This document shows, piece by piece, positions 4,859-5,115 of a stretch of DNA of 5,115 bases (its first letter is position 1; each line of letters begins with the position of its first letter). The notes beneath the pieces are model-generated. The model was not told where the DNA came from and ran no database searches. It saw only the letters and a list, made by a program, of their open reading frames with translations. Source of the stretch: Gemmatimonadota bacterium (GTDB lineage: Bacteria; Gemmatimonadota; Gemmatimonadetes; Gemmatimonadales; GWC2-71-9); NCBI GenBank assembly GCA_004357415.1, contig SMVY01000149.1, positions 1-5,115 of the forward strand, given 5' to 3'. Made by a program: the position numbers and the translations under genes.

Positions 4859-5115
4859 TACTGTATTCCCTCCAAATCCTCCCACTTCGCCACCAGTCCC
4901 CAGCCGCCGAAGTTCTCGATCACGGCCACGACGATTTCGTTGCGCCCCTTCTTGAGGGGGAGTGGGATGATGTCGTTGTCCACCGTCATCACGCCGAGGT
5001 AGCGACCCGAGCGGGACAGGTAGGAGTTGTTGGCGGTGTAGACCAAGTGGCCGTTGAGGAACACGCTGCCCATGTCGCTGAAGCCGATCCCCAGCCGCTT
5101 GACCTGGTTCCGTTC
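4858..5115 (-). CDS. C-terminal beta-rich (jelly-roll / galactose-binding-like) domain of an unknown protein (partial)
   Basis: 85 residues are visible, starting with an incomplete N-terminus (ERNQVKRLGIGFSD) because the frame is open to the right edge. The internal ATG at 5073 is in the middle of the domain and is not the real start. The sequence alternates beta-strand and turn patterns: VFLNGHLVY (a carbohydrate-binding-like 'xVNGxxV' turn), then a SYLSRSGRYLG stretch, IPLPLKKGRNEIVVAV, and ENFGGWGLVAKWED before the end. The 'LPLKKGxNEIxxAV...GGWG' pattern resembles the sugar-binding jelly-roll domains of glycoside hydrolases and C-terminal domains of secreted proteins in soil bacteria. I do not recognise the whole protein, and the enzymatic part, if any, is outside the window. 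The stop (TAG, 4860-4858) directly touches palindromic element B. There are 168 bases between this stop and the downstream PAS gene start, so co-transcription is doubtful. Confidence 0.75.
   Translation of the reverse strand, partial: ERNQVKRLGIGFSDMGSVFLNGHLVYTANNSYLSRSGRYLGVMTVDNDIIPLPLKKGRNEIVVAVIENFGGWGLVAKWEDLEGIQ

Overview
This is a GC-rich bacterial window, probably a chromosomal or metagenome-assembled fragment. The best taxonomic hints point to Gemmatimonadota, Acidobacteriota or a related soil phylum. They are the remnants of an ADOP/MacB-type permease, an S41-type peptidase with C-terminal TPRs, and the start of a secreted c-type-cytochrome-like protein. The assignment is an inference from gene families; there is no rRNA or other marker gene here.

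Layout, left to right. Bases 1-112 (minus) hold the first 37 codons of a secreted protein, probably a c-type cytochrome, running off the left edge. It is divergent from an AraC-family regulator (366-1175, plus). After a 66-base gap containing a hairpin comes a secreted S41-like peptidase with C-terminal TPRs (1242-2885, plus), probably co-transcribed with the regulator. The next 467 bases (2886-3352) contain no intact gene. They hold a palindromic element built on a 7-base period, two facing fragments of a dead FtsX/MacB-like permease (its N-terminus on minus, its C-terminus on plus), a second heptad palindrome, and about 80 bases in which I see nothing. A second cupin-AraC regulator follows (3353-4204, plus). 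It is convergent with a small coiled-coil/PAS protein (4201-4689, minus); the two stop codons share one CTAG, and a strong hairpin lies in the last codons of the regulator. A third heptad palindrome (4783-4858) abuts the stop of a protein that enters from the right edge (4858-5115, minus), of which only a C-terminal beta-rich domain is visible.

How the parts may work together. Both regulators combine an N-terminal cupin-like sensor that keeps an HxH motif with a C-terminal double helix-turn-helix, and they are clearly related to each other. The first probably controls the peptidase and/or the divergent cytochrome-like gene. The second has no obvious target in the window; its former neighbour may have been the decayed permease. 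The PAS protein has no output domain.

The least ordinary feature is the set of three intergenic palindromes whose arms are tandem heptads in strict 7-base register. They share sub-motifs and look like one family. I found no convincing new multi-gene system, CRISPR array, tRNA, rRNA or insertion sequence.
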